Notes: generated by a model not told the origin, from the letters alone. DNA of 64,000 bases from Pseudomonas serbica (GCF_028823535.1 NZ_JAQIYM010000090.1:248001-312000), one strand, 5' to 3'; counted from the stretch's first letter, positions 1-8,417 are shown. Made by a program: numbers and translations.

Positions 1-441
1 TTTGGGCTGTACACCGGAAATACCCGAGGCAAAGTGGGCGTCGACCAGGAACTCAAAGATCTTTGCGGACTGCTTCTCGTTGAGAAGCTCTTTGAGTCCA
101 ACCTGCGGTGTTATCGTCGCCCCTGTCGACAGGGGGTCTCGGAGCGTAAGACGTCCAATCTGGTTTTCACCGATCAACGAGAGCATCCGCATCTCATCGA
201 GCGGCAGGTGCTTGGCCATCCTGCGCCGGATCTGATCGGCCAGGTACCCTTCAGGTACATTCATGTCGAATATCGGGTGCAGTGTACTCGACCTGAAGGG
301 AGCGTTTGCGCTTGGCATGACCAGCGAAACTTCCCTGGCTTGCTCATCAGCTCCCTCATAGCTGTAAAGGAACTGGGAGCCTTTGTGCAAGACGCCCGAC
401 GGGCCTTCTGGTACGGCTACGTTCAGGTTCTTGATCTTCAT
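1..441 (-). CDS. HipA-like Ser/Thr kinase toxin, N-terminal part (runs off window)
   Basis: 147 codons are visible from the ATG at 439-441 and the frame is still open at base 1. Residues 39-65 carry the HipA N-subdomain pattern (SLVMP, then FDMNVPEG), and the visible part ends in SGVQPK (142-147), the motif that opens the HipA kinase domain. In the family, HipA phosphorylates translation factors such as GltX and is neutralised by an HTH partner, HipB, usually encoded just upstream. Here the upstream bases 442-649 hold no minus-strand ORF of useful size, so any partner lies downstream, outside the window, or is missing. A GAAGGTAGG-type Shine-Dalgarno precedes the ATG. Family assignment is firm; function is inferred because the catalytic part is not visible. 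Confidence 0.8.
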   Translation of the reverse strand, partial: MKIKNLNVAVPEGPSGVLHKGSQFLYSYEGADEQAREVSLVMPSANAPFRSSTLHPIFDMNVPEGYLADQIRRRMAKHLPLDEMRMLSLIGENQIGRLTLRDPLSTGATITPQVGLKELLNEKQSAKIFEFLVDAHFASGISGVQPK

Positions 442-649
442 GCCATAACCTACCTTCACTTTCCCTTCGTTGTAACGAGAATGTTCAAGATATGGTAGCT
501 GGTCAAGGGTTAATCGCTGCGATGACCATATGGTGAAATGGCCCCTCTAATCGATGGTAAACCCGCCTGAAAGGATCATTAGCCACACAGCCATTCTGAT
601 ATGATCTGCTCATTGCGCAATTCCACCAGGTCGCCCAGGAGGCCACGCT

Positions 650-1372
650 TTGTCTATCGACTACATGGGGATCAAACGCACCAACAATGCCATGGAGCTG
701 GCTCTCACGCCTGAGTGCGCCGATTTCAACCCTGCTGTGCTGACCTGGTGGTTTGAGGCCACTATGGAAATGTACCGGCGTGGAAACACCCGTGCTGTGC
801 TGGATGGCCCTACCCAGGCGTTTGTCGACGCAAATCGCCATGGGGCCAATACTGCTCGGTCGGCACTGAGCATGCCGGGAAAGCTGCTTCTCCAGTCCAC
901 GATCACCGCGTACGAGTCGCACCTGCGCAAAGGCATCGACAAGAACCTGTTGTTAATTGCCGCCGCTTACGAACATGCCCTCAAATTGGCTGCGTGCACA
1001 GTCGAGAAGAAGTCGATTAGTTACACCCTGAAAAAGCACCGCGACAACAGCGCCCTTAGGGTTATGACTGTGCGCTCCGACGTGCTGCAGGACTTTGGAT
1101 TCGAAGGTGCAAGCCTGGCCCTCACTGTTCTAGTCAAGGCGGTTGAGCGGGATCTCAACAAAAAGGTCTCGATCTGGAACCTGCATGAGGTATTCGGACA
1201 ACACGACGCTTCACGCGTTTCTCCGGACTACGTAAGTGACGAGGTGTTTTTCCTTCACACTCACCTGGTCGAATACCTGTGCAGTAACCTGACGCTGGCG
1301 GAAGTTAAGGCCAACCTCGGCGTGATCAAGACCCTGAACGACTACTTTGTAACCCTTGAAATACCCGCTTAA
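650..1372 (+). CDS. hypothetical protein, TTG start
   Basis: A 240-residue protein I do not recognise. The TTG at 650 is preferred to the in-frame ATG at 665 because a perfect AGGAGG (637-642) lies 7 bases before the TTG but 22 before the ATG. The protein looks soluble, with no signal peptide or membrane segment. It is rich in helices (residues ~75-130 and ~140-240). It is divergent from the HipA-like gene, the two starts being about 210 bp apart, so they may share a regulatory region. The antisense ORFs over this stretch are shadows. Confidence 0.8.
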   Translation: MSIDYMGIKRTNNAMELALTPECADFNPAVLTWWFEATMEMYRRGNTRAVLDGPTQAFVDANRHGANTARSALSMPGKLLLQSTITAYESHLRKGIDKNLLLIAAAYEHALKLAACTVEKKSISYTLKKHRDNSALRVMTVRSDVLQDFGFEGASLALTVLVKAVERDLNKKVSIWNLHEVFGQHDASRVSPDYVSDEVFFLHTHLVEYLCSNLTLAEVKANLGVIKTLNDYFVTLEIPA

Positions 1373-1413
1373 AACACGGCAAAGATTTATTTCCATTTGG
1401 CGTGTTATATCAT

Positions 1414-1443
1414 ATTGACAGTATGTCAATTCATGGGCATCAT
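1414..1443 (+). promoter_or_regulatory. sigma70-like promoter within a perfect inverted repeat
   Basis: ATTGACA-GTA-TGTCAAT (1414-1430) is a perfect 7-3-7 inverted repeat. Its left arm supplies a consensus -35 (TTGACA, 1415-1420), with CATCAT (1438-1443) as a weak -10 at 17-bp spacing. It lies 39 bp before the lipoprotein start at 1483. The symmetry could also be an operator. Confidence 0.5.
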
Positions 1444-1482
1444 CAAAGCTCATCACTGACATGTGTTTAAGGAAAGCCCTGC

Positions 1483-1872
1483 ATGAAAAAGACTCTGTTG
1501 CTGTCCGCCGCCGTAATGTCCCTGGCTCTGCTGGGTGGCTGTGCGCAAGTTAACTCCGTCGTGAAAAAGATGGATTACACCACCGGTACCCAAGTGACCG
1601 ATCAGCAGCTGCAAAGCTTCAAGAAAGGCAAAACCACCCAGGATCAAGTGGTAGCTGCCATCGGTTATCCGGCCAGCAAAGCTGAAGTCACCGGCAAAGA
1701 AGTGTGGAGCTACCCCTACACCCTGATCGCGGCAATGCCGTTCGCGCCGAACAAGCAGGAAACCACAGTTTTCGAGTGGAACGCCAAGGGCGTCCTGCTG
1801 AACTTCTACAAAGCGGGCGGTTCTGCTGGTGGCTCGGGCAACGCCCTGCTGGACGCGGCCAACATCAAGTAA
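1483..1872 (+). CDS. SmpA/BamE-like outer-membrane lipoprotein
   Basis: 129 residues. The start is a lipoprotein signal peptide: MKK, a hydrophobic stretch, then the lipobox LGGC with the lipidated Cys at residue 20. The mature part (FKKGKTTQDQVVAAIGYPAS, then VWSYPYT) has the layout of the SmpA/OmlA (BamE) fold: a helix that begins after 'GKTT', a Gly-Tyr-Pro turn, and a W-Y strand. BamE itself is a small accessory subunit of the outer-membrane beta-barrel assembly machine. This protein is longer than the mature core and ends in a Gly/Ala-rich tail, so it is a fold relative rather than BamE. Single gene with its own promoter and a terminator directly behind it. Confidence 0.8.
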   Translation: MKKTLLLSAAVMSLALLGGCAQVNSVVKKMDYTTGTQVTDQQLQSFKKGKTTQDQVVAAIGYPASKAEVTGKEVWSYPYTLIAAMPFAPNKQETTVFEWNAKGVLLNFYKAGGSAGGSGNALLDAANIK

Positions 1873-1889
1873 CAATCCGTTTTCAAAGC

Positions 1890-1922
1890 AAGGTCAACAT
1901 CGAAAGGTGTTGGCCTTTTCTT
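1890..1922 (+). terminator. rho-independent terminator
   Basis: AAGGTCAACA / TGTTGGCCTT stem with a short loop followed by TTTTC, just after the lipoprotein stop. Confidence 0.75.
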
Positions 1923-2270
1923 TTGCCACCCAAAAGTAACATGTCGGTAAAGATCTGTGCCGGGCAAGGGGAAAGGCCAGAGCCCCTCGCCCACTCCGCG
2001 TCAGCGGCTTAAAGTTGGAGCCGACCACCCTGAGACACAAACGGGGGAACGCGGCGCCCGAGGTGATGCCCACTTTGCCGTCAACCGCCCTACACTGCAC
2101 CTGGTTAAGCCAGATCTTCGATCTGAATGGGCGACGCCTCTCTTGTCGAGGCCTCCACGACGGCTCGGGTTCCTGTGGCTATATAATTATTATCCATATA
2201 TTGACAACGACCCATAGGCGATTACCATCGTCTCCTCCTATTTCTCACCTGCTTGGCAAGGATCGTCGTG
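1923..2270. other. intergenic stretch with a candidate promoter
   Basis: About 350 bp without a convincing gene. The short ORFs here overlap each other and lack ribosome sites. A consensus TTGACA (2201-2206) with TACCAT (2223-2228) at 16-bp spacing can serve the coiled-coil gene at 2271. A TATAATTATTAT run (2183 onward) makes the region locally AT-rich. Confidence 0.5.
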
Positions 2271-3581
2271 ATGAGTACAGAAAGACTGAGCATGCGCCGG
2301 GAACTCCTCGAGACCATCGAAAAGTCTTGGCGCGTGCCAAACGGTTACCCACAAAGCGTAAGCGAATATGCTGAAACGATGATCGTGAATGGCCTGCACG
2401 AATTGCGGGAAGCGCTGGCCAGGCCCGGCAAGACAGTGTCGCTGCTCCCGCTTCCTGAAACCCGCCATTCGCTGATGGGTGATCCCTCGACTGCAGCCTA
2501 CACCGCAGAGCAGATGCAGGCATACGCCCTGTACAACGTTGATTCGCGAGTGGTCGCTTGGCACTTCCATCGGGATCCACGTGAGAACGGCACCTTCGGC
2601 TTCAACTGGCCGGAGGTGAGTCGGATCATTCGCGAAGAAAAGAAGGCCATCAATGCCGCTGGCACCATCACGGAATCATCCCCCGGTACGCTCACGCCAA
2701 TGGTGATTGACGACGTCCTCTCCATGCTAAGCAAGACGCTGATCAAGGTTTCCAGGCTTGAAAGCGCCGTCGAAGACGTAGAGAAGAAAAACGCTGAACT
2801 GACTCAGATGGTTCAGATCATGACGCCTGAGCGTGACATCTACAAGGCATCCAGCGAAGCCTTGGAAGATCAATGGGGTGAATCCCGACGGGAGCTGGAA
2901 AAGTTAGAGTCGCGGTTCGACCAGCAAGGTGCAACGCTGATCTCCTTGCGGAAGGTGCTCGACGGCGGCGATCCGGACTGGAAGGGCAAATCCATCAAGT
3001 TACTCGAGGAGTTGATTGCCTCATCGATTGAACCCGTTAGCGCACCTCGCAAGCATGTTGTGTCACTCGACGGCTCTGGTGCATTCAGCAGCGAACGTTC
3101 TAAATCAGCACAAACGATACTGGAATCGCTGTCCTCTCTTCCGATGGGCAAGGCCCCTGAGGGCGCGTTTAAGGCATGGCTGGAGCAAACCCACCCGATT
3201 GCCCTCGTCGAATCGGGGCGTTCCCTCAGCGATCAACACGCGGCCCTGCAGGCCCAGGTCGAAATGTTGAAAGACCCAGAGGTGGTTCTGGTCAACATGC
3301 TGCGAGGCAACATCGCCAAACCCAGTGTTCGTTCGATCAGTAAGCTCTTTGGCGAGGTTCTGAACGACGACGATGCCCAGTTGCTGGAGATTGCCATGCT
3401 GCGGGCTCACACCCGCGAGCTGAAGGAGCTCCTCAATCATTGGCTGCACCTGTCCAATGTCTGTGATGACAACCTGGCGCAGCTGGCGGTTGAAACCGCA
3501 TCCGTTTTGAACGCCGGTGAAGTAGCCGAACGCACAAAACTGCAGAACGATGCAAACGGAGATCCAACCAATGGCCAATAA
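2271..3581 (+). CDS. hypothetical coiled-coil protein
   Basis: 436 residues, not recognised. The ATG at 2271 is chosen over the upstream TTG at 2253 because AAGGA (2258-2262) is placed 8 bases before it. The N-terminal ~130 residues look globular. Residues ~150-230 are a heptad-rich coiled coil (repeated LES, EKKNAEL, ALEDQW and RRELEKLESR). The C-terminal half is helical with several Leu-rich stretches. There is no signal peptide. It overlaps the next gene by 11 bp, so the two are probably translated together. A structural or scaffolding role is a guess only. Confidence 0.8.
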   Translation: MSTERLSMRRELLETIEKSWRVPNGYPQSVSEYAETMIVNGLHELREALARPGKTVSLLPLPETRHSLMGDPSTAAYTAEQMQAYALYNVDSRVVAWHFHRDPRENGTFGFNWPEVSRIIREEKKAINAAGTITESSPGTLTPMVIDDVLSMLSKTLIKVSRLESAVEDVEKKNAELTQMVQIMTPERDIYKASSEALEDQWGESRRELEKLESRFDQQGATLISLRKVLDGGDPDWKGKSIKLLEELIASSIEPVSAPRKHVVSLDGSGAFSSERSKSAQTILESLSSLPMGKAPEGAFKAWLEQTHPIALVESGRSLSDQHAALQAQVEMLKDPEVVLVNMLRGNIAKPSVRSISKLFGEVLNDDDAQLLEIAMLRAHTRELKELLNHWLHLSNVCDDNLAQLAVETASVLNAGEVAERTKLQNDANGDPTNGQ

Positions 3582-4011
3582 ATGCGGACACGGTCGTAAC
3601 TTTTGCATGGAGTGCCACACCCCCTCCACCCCGCCACAACCGGTGGTGACTCCAGACCCTGTGGCCTGGCGTATGTTCAATGGCGAAGGCGGCTACGACT
3701 TCACCGATGATGAAGAGACATCTGAGCGCTGGGCGAAGCACTTGGGGGAGAAATACGCCTCCTGGTTGACCAATCTCTACGACCACCCGGACGCCCCTGA
3801 GATCGAGCGGATGAAGCGCGACTTGGTCGACCTACGTGAGAGCAGGATCAAGGAACTTGGGGAGATCCGCAAACTACGCGCCATGCTCACCCAGGCCACC
3901 GACCGCATCAAGGACATGTTGCAGGGCGATGATGGGCAAGCCTGGAAAGAGGCTGAGAAATTCATGAAAAGCTATGAAAGCTCAGACCTGGTAGTTCAAA
4001 AAGCAGTTTGA
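3571..4011 (+). CDS. hypothetical protein with N-terminal Cys/His cluster
   Basis: 146 residues. Residues 5-16 read CGHGRNFCMECH, a compact Cys/His arrangement that could bind zinc. The rest is charged and ends in a coiled coil (residues ~70-125). The ATG at 3571 is chosen over 3550 because GGAG (3558-3561) precedes it at a normal distance. The start lies inside the end of the coiled-coil gene upstream (11-bp overlap), pointing to a two-gene operon and perhaps a physical partnership. Confidence 0.75.
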   Translation: MANKCGHGRNFCMECHTPSTPPQPVVTPDPVAWRMFNGEGGYDFTDDEETSERWAKHLGEKYASWLTNLYDHPDAPEIERMKRDLVDLRESRIKELGEIRKLRAMLTQATDRIKDMLQGDDGQAWKEAEKFMKSYESSDLVVQKAV

Positions 4012-4069
4012 TTCTTGTTTGTTTCGATCCTGTGCCGGCTTTCTCGGCACAGGCTTCACGCGAATGGCC

Positions 4070-4456
4070 TTAGTGGCGACTGGCAGGCGTGTGGTGGTAG
4101 CTGCCTTTGGCAATGGCCAGGAACTTGTGAAGGCTCGCCCTGCCGATTTCCCTTTTAAACGAGGACACCACGTAGGTGCTGTTCATCGTGGTCAGTACCC
4201 AGAAACGGCCCTGCTTTTCAGCCCGTTGAATGTCTGAGGTGCGGATGCGATGGCCGTCCACGAAACGCCCTGTAAAAGCGTTCTGATTTTTGTGCTCAAA
4301 CGTGACACCGACGGCAGTACAGGACGTGATGAACACATCACTCAAAAACGCGGTCACAGGTGTGTCAAAAACCTGAGCCTTCGCACGCTCAAGTCGCTTT
4401 TGATGAAAGGCCGTGTGCCGCTTCTCGTGCACTTCAAGATCGATATTTTGAACCAC
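4070..4456 (-). CDS. hypothetical protein, GTG start
   Basis: 128 residues, not recognised. The GTG at 4454-4456 is preferred because AAGGAG lies 7 bases before it, while upstream in-frame codons lack a ribosome site. The C-terminal half is rich in strands (GRFVDGHRIRTSDI, GRFWVLTTMNSTYVVSSF), suggesting a small beta domain. It is convergent with the operon on its left. No signal peptide or membrane segment is seen. Confidence 0.6.
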   Translation of the reverse strand: MVQNIDLEVHEKRHTAFHQKRLERAKAQVFDTPVTAFLSDVFITSCTAVGVTFEHKNQNAFTGRFVDGHRIRTSDIQRAEKQGRFWVLTTMNSTYVVSSFKREIGRASLHKFLAIAKGSYHHTPASRH

Positions 4457-4594
4457 TGCATAACTCCTTGCCTGTATAGTTAAGGTTCCTAATTTCCTGC
4501 ACCTGATCATAGCTTTTTTGGCGATAGAAAAGGCTTTGATCGTAGGTTTTTAAATGATTTTTTATCCAACATTCAGGTTGGCCAGGAAGTGATC

Positions 4595-4879
4595 TTGAAC
4601 GAGACGACGGCTAAATTGGTGTACAGCGTGCTGATCGACGAATGCGGTGCCCTGCCATCCGCCGAGAGCGCATTCACCCTGGCGTTCACCGAGGAAAATC
4701 CACCTCGCGAATTCCGCATCAATGGAAAGCTGGGGTTCGGCGGAAAATTCCGATTCCCAGGAATGTCTGTAGACTGCTACCCCGAAGATCACACCCCGGC
4801 CAGGGCAGTAATGATGCAGCAGGCGAACGACCGCCTTCGCTCAATTAATGAAATTGTGCTCAGTCAGCCTGTTTTCTGA
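4595..4879 (+). CDS. small hypothetical protein
   Basis: About 94 residues. The best start is the TTG at 4595 (AGGAAG 5 bases upstream); the GTG at 4589 is too close to that site. The amino acid make-up looks genuine (LVYSVLIDECGALPS, PPREFRINGKLGFGG), but no family is recognised. Its last 16 bases overlap the end of the small gene on the opposite strand. Confidence 0.5.
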   Translation: MNETTAKLVYSVLIDECGALPSAESAFTLAFTEENPPREFRINGKLGFGGKFRFPGMSVDCYPEDHTPARAVMMQQANDRLRSINEIVLSQPVF

Positions 4880-5022
4880 TCCTCGCTGGCGCCAGTAATG
4901 CGATAGCCGGCGCACCAGAGATCAATTCGAAAAAACCACTTACCGTCATGGAGACCCGCGCCCACCCGGAGCATGCGGTTATTCGGGTCGAGGGGGATTT
5001 TCGTAAACTTCAGGTTTTTCAT
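4864..5022 (-). CDS. small hypothetical protein (52 residues)
   Basis: A short gene starting ATG AAA AAC (5020-5022) behind AGAGG, reading MKNLKFTKIPLD and then GKWFFRIDLWCAGYRI. The composition (one Cys, two Trp, alternating strand-like pattern) is that of a folded beta-rich mini-protein, of the type often seen in phages and large plasmids. Its 3' end overlaps the convergent plus-strand gene by 16 bp. It lies upstream of nothing on its own strand, so it is monocistronic or follows the Ntn-hydrolase operon. Confidence 0.6.
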   Translation of the reverse strand: MKNLKFTKIPLDPNNRMLRVGAGLHDGKWFFRIDLWCAGYRITGASEDQKTG

Positions 5023-5069
5023 TTGAGCCTCTTTGTTTTTATTTTTATTGGGCTTAATTCATTGCATGA

Positions 5070-5807
5070 TCAGGGCGCGTAGCCGTCGACCTCGTAGTCC
5101 CAGCGCTTTTCCAAGCGCTGATGCAGGTTCACCACACGACGCTTTTTAAAGTTGATCTCACCCTGGATGGTCAACCCCGTCGAACTCTTAATGGCAACGT
5201 CGAACATGCTGGAAATGCTTGGGGTCGTCTCAGCAAGTCGTGTAAGCACCTTTCCGAGTGAAAATAGCAACTCGCTGATCCCTTTGGTATTTTCAGGATT
5301 GAGGTAGCGAGCCTTCGTCTCCATAAATTCGTCCAGGATGCCGGTTACCTCAGCTCGTAAGGCTAAGTGCTCGTCTTCTGACAGGCCTGCCGGCCCACCG
5401 AACCCAACCTGGCCTTTCTCCAGCTCACGCTGATCTTTTATGCAACCACCATTGGGGAGATCATCTAGCTCCAAAAAGAAGAGCCTCGCTTTCTCCTCAA
5501 CCGTCGACGCAATCATGAAAATCGTGCGCTCTTGCACAATCGTCATTTCGTAAAATGGGGCTTTGGCCGCAGCGAGTACAACTTCTGAGAGATCCAAAAC
5601 GTCATCTGTATTTCTGACTTCTTTGTCTTTCAGCGATCCAATTCCAATGGATCCCAGGTAATGACTTCCAGCCATCACGGCAGCATGATTGGCAGATACA
5701 TGGAGCTTCTCTGTTTTGTCGCTGGAGATTTCTCCGCCGACAGTTGATCGTGTATCTGAGATGACGACTGAGTGTGTCCCGAGGTGCATCCCGATGATGA
5801 TTGTCAT
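5070..5807 (-). CDS. proteasome/HslV-like Ntn-hydrolase
   Basis: 245 residues beginning M-T-I-I-I-G. If the Met is removed, Thr becomes residue 1, and Asp17 (VVISDTRS) and Lys33 (KTEKLHV) fall exactly where proteasome beta subunits, HslV and Anbu carry their Thr1/Asp17/Lys33 catalytic set. The following AAVMAGSHYLGS resembles the VIAGFAGG strand-turn of HslV. In that family Thr1 is the N-terminal nucleophile for peptide-bond cleavage. The C-terminal ~110 residues are helical and unlike HslV, and there is no HslU-type ATPase next to it. It is the last gene of a three-gene operon, 12 bp after the ParB-like gene. The motif positions are seen; the fold and protease activity are inferred. Confidence 0.65.
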   Translation of the reverse strand: MTIIIGMHLGTHSVVISDTRSTVGGEISSDKTEKLHVSANHAAVMAGSHYLGSIGIGSLKDKEVRNTDDVLDLSEVVLAAAKAPFYEMTIVQERTIFMIASTVEEKARLFFLELDDLPNGGCIKDQRELEKGQVGFGGPAGLSEDEHLALRAEVTGILDEFMETKARYLNPENTKGISELLFSLGKVLTRLAETTPSISSMFDVAIKSSTGLTIQGEINFKKRRVVNLHQRLEKRWDYEVDGYAP

Positions 5808-5819
5808 GTACCGAACGCC

Positions 5820-6239
5820 TTATGGTGTGGGGGTCGAATTGTCGGATTTTAGAGCTTTTTCTTGTCGGGCCAGGATCGTCCTTATCGGATTCCCCTTCAC
5901 CTCGATGACGGCCTTGAGCTCCAAACCAAGCTTGGTCGCGGCGAACCACCGGTGATGGCCATCCTCAAGCTCGAAGACGCCATCCTCGCTGACTGAGACC
6001 TCAACAGGCTCATCAAAGATGACCGACCTGACCCAGGCCATGCCGTCCTGCTCAAACTTGTATTGAGGGTTACCCAGGTCTTCTTTCCATTTGATCCGGA
6101 GTTCCGAGGGCTTGAACGTGCAAATGTCACCGCCCTTGCAGCCGTAGGCCAGAACATCGAGCTCGTCGACGTCCATATCTTCCAGTTCTCTCTGGGTGTA
6201 GATCTTGTCCAGCGATTGCGTCGGACGTGGTTTTCTCAC
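5820..6239 (-). CDS. ParB/Srx-fold domain protein
   Basis: 139 residues. Residues ~75-120 contain EDGHHRWFAATKLGLELKAV, which matches the ParB N-terminal/sulfiredoxin-like fold signature (DGxHRxxAAxxLG). This fold occurs in plasmid-partition CTPases, nucleases and phosphotransferases. The protein is far too short for a partition ParB and lacks a following HTH. Its ATG overlaps the stop of the GNAT-like gene by 4 bp (ATGA), showing translational coupling, and it sits 12 bp before the Ntn-hydrolase gene. An enzyme or sensor role in that operon is more likely than plasmid partition. Confidence 0.7.
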   Translation of the reverse strand: MRKPRPTQSLDKIYTQRELEDMDVDELDVLAYGCKGGDICTFKPSELRIKWKEDLGNPQYKFEQDGMAWVRSVIFDEPVEVSVSEDGVFELEDGHHRWFAATKLGLELKAVIEVKGNPIRTILARQEKALKSDNSTPTP

Positions 6240-6949
6240 AACGAGAATTCCTCGTCATCCAGGTTTGATGTGTCTTCTGGCTCGACATCAAAGCTAGCAC
6301 GGAAGGCCTTGCCGTCATCGTTCAGGCTGGTGGAATGCTCAATGTGACCATAGACTTTCTGAGCCCGGTTGAACAACTCGGTAGCAAGTCCGTGCCGGCG
6401 CATCCGGCTATGCACGTAGAGCGAATCGACGACTCCATTGTCAATTCGTAGACCGGCCACCACCTCCCCATCACGATAAAGTCTGAAGCGTGGGCGGTCG
6501 CCCATCACGCAGTCCAGATCGTAGTCGATTTCAACAAGCTCCCCTTCGAAACCGAATGAACCGCCGATGCGGGCGTCGTTTGGCTTGAGCAGCACCCTGG
6601 CAGCGCCGTTTTCCATCATGTGTTCGTAGGCGAATCGGTCTAGCGGTTCAACGTAGGTGGGCGCTTGACCGTCATGGGTGAAGAATAACTCGAAACCGGC
6701 CCGCTGCAAGAAGACGACTGGCTCAGCATCAGTTTCAACCTTGTAGGCGCCAGCCCAATCGTCAACCGAGATGTAATCATCCAGCGTCTCCCCGTCTTCA
6801 AGCAAGCTGCTGAGCTCACACGCCTCTGAGAGTTCTTCAAAGGTAATTCGCTCAGCCTTGGCCATCAGCGTATGCCAGACCTGATCGCCGTCATCATTGA
6901 CCCGTAGGCGGTCGCAGGAAAGAGCGTACTGGAGCTTATTCTCGGCCAT
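6236..6949 (-). CDS. GNAT-like acetyltransferase domain protein
   Basis: 237 residues. The ATG at 6947-6949 follows AAGGAC. The C-terminal third (LYRDGEVVAGLRIDNGVVDSL, then VHSRMRRHGLATELFNRA) has the GNAT beta4-betabulge and the R-x-x-G-x-A acetyl-CoA loop. The N-terminal ~120 residues are unrecognised and acidic; a distal Cys-rich or membrane part is not seen. First gene of the operon with the ParB-like and proteasome-like genes, coupled by a 4-bp overlap. The substrate is unknown. Confidence 0.65.
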   Translation of the reverse strand: MAENKLQYALSCDRLRVNDDGDQVWHTLMAKAERITFEELSEACELSSLLEDGETLDDYISVDDWAGAYKVETDAEPVVFLQRAGFELFFTHDGQAPTYVEPLDRFAYEHMMENGAARVLLKPNDARIGGSFGFEGELVEIDYDLDCVMGDRPRFRLYRDGEVVAGLRIDNGVVDSLYVHSRMRRHGLATELFNRAQKVYGHIEHSTSLNDDGKAFRASFDVEPEDTSNLDDEEFSL

Positions 6950-7134
6950 GTGAGTCGTCCTTCTTACGAGTACTGTATCTCTACATGATAGGCATTGAGC
7001 GATGGTGCCGGGAAGCGACAGGTTTACCCAAATCAATGATTCGGAGGGATTTTCCGACCCAGTGAGGATTGGCCTGCGCGCTTGCCCTGACGCTTTCTCG
7101 ATCCCTATACTGCTAAAAAGCATTGGAGAGCGTC

Positions 7135-8247
7135 ATGAGCATGCAAACAAGCCAACACCGGGGTGCATACGCACTGGAATTCCTACGCGCACCAAACCTG
7201 ACTGCTCGCCTCGATGTCGCCATCGAAAATGATGTGATCGTTGACATACTTGAAAGCGCCAAGCACTTGGCCGGTCTGATCACCCCTTCCGAGAACGCAA
7301 GTTACTGGATCAAAAAATACGAAATCCAACCTTCAGACATGTCACTGATCCAAAAATTGACGAAGGTTGATGAGGACAGGTTGACCAATCAAGGGCAAAA
7401 GGCCCTGATGGCACTGATAAAAGCACTGCTTGATCCAGCATTGTCTGCCGCTGCGAAGAATTTTAATGGTGCACCACCAATAAAAATCGAGCAAGGCAGT
7501 CTCTACCACGGCCTGGATCAATCAAAAGCTCATCTAACACCAGGCGATCCCGAAGAATTCGGGATTTATCCAAGAGAGCAGCGTCATCGCTCAATGATCA
7601 CTGAATATGTGATGACAAACGCAGATTGCTTTAAAGCCGTTGCAATGGGCGGTTATGTTCGTAAATTTCCTGATCTTAAACGTCCGATCAACAGCTACGA
7701 TATGCAAGGCCTCAGCCTAGACGCTGTCAGTGGCGATTACACTATGTTCAAAGACAAGGCGGTCAAAACCGTCATGAGCCTGCCGAACACCTTTTCAGAG
7801 GTGTCCAGGAAAGATTTCTCCATTGCTTACCTCAAAGCTGCTGAGCAACCAAGGGCGCTTGCTGCTTTCGCTCTAGTGGCCCTGGGATCTGTTTCGATGA
7901 GCATCCCAGATGAATACGAAAAACAAAGGTTCATGGCGCTCTTGAAGGGTAAGCTATGGGGCCATAAAGGTGAGTTCCTTATCTCTGCTAAGGAGTTCAC
8001 CGTCAATGAGTTCTCTTCAAATCCGTTAACGGTGAATGAGATCAAGGCGTTGCCATTTTTGCTGGGCCATCACCAGGAAGTCTACGCTGAGGTGGAACAC
8101 AATCACGCCGCTCACGCCGAAGCATGCGTAACCAAACTGCGCACAGCTGGTTATGATTTTGCCGCTGACCGCATCCTGGACAATCAGGTTCAGAAAGTAG
8201 TAAAGCCGGCACGAGAACGTGACGACGAACCAAGCTTCGGCATGTGA
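7135..8247 (+). CDS. hypothetical protein
   Basis: 370 residues, not recognised. The ATG at 7135 follows GGAGAG (7125-7130). No signal peptide; an Ala/Leu-rich helical stretch (residues ~240-262) may be a hydrophobic core helix. The C-terminus is a charged tail ending PSFGM. It is divergent from the GNAT operon (about 185 bp between starts) and ends at a strong terminator, so it is monocistronic. Confidence 0.8.
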   Translation: MSMQTSQHRGAYALEFLRAPNLTARLDVAIENDVIVDILESAKHLAGLITPSENASYWIKKYEIQPSDMSLIQKLTKVDEDRLTNQGQKALMALIKALLDPALSAAAKNFNGAPPIKIEQGSLYHGLDQSKAHLTPGDPEEFGIYPREQRHRSMITEYVMTNADCFKAVAMGGYVRKFPDLKRPINSYDMQGLSLDAVSGDYTMFKDKAVKTVMSLPNTFSEVSRKDFSIAYLKAAEQPRALAAFALVALGSVSMSIPDEYEKQRFMALLKGKLWGHKGEFLISAKEFTVNEFSSNPLTVNEIKALPFLLGHHQEVYAEVEHNHAAHAEACVTKLRTAGYDFAADRILDNQVQKVVKPARERDDEPSFGM

Positions 8248-8268
8248 TTAACTAATCGCATCCAAAAG

Positions 8269-8296
8269 AAAAGGCCACCGTCAGGTGGCCTTTTTA
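8269..8296 (+). terminator. rho-independent terminator
   Basis: AAGGCCACC-GTCA-GGTGGCC followed by TTTTT, 22 bp after the hypothetical gene. The A-run on the other side could also let it act for the opposite strand. Confidence 0.85.
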
Positions 8297-8417
8297 CATC
8301 TACCTTGCCCTTGGATCTTCAGGGGTGCTCTTAACCGTTCTGACGATTTTGCCCAAGCGCCTACGAGTCAATCCTACCTACAACGAACACACGGTGTCTA
8401 TCCACCGGTGATACCGA

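Noticed and set aside
503..942. Antisense ORFs over the 650-1372 gene
   Set aside because: No ribosome site, Arg/Ser/His-rich shadow composition, and full overlap with a gene that has a perfect Shine-Dalgarno.
4864..5022. Antitoxin of the adjacent gene
   Set aside because: Nothing in either short protein matches a toxin or antitoxin family; overlap at the 3' ends is not evidence.
5820..6239. Plasmid partition ParB
   Set aside because: Only the ParB/Srx-like fold segment is present; there is no HTH, no ParA neighbour and no parS-like repeats.
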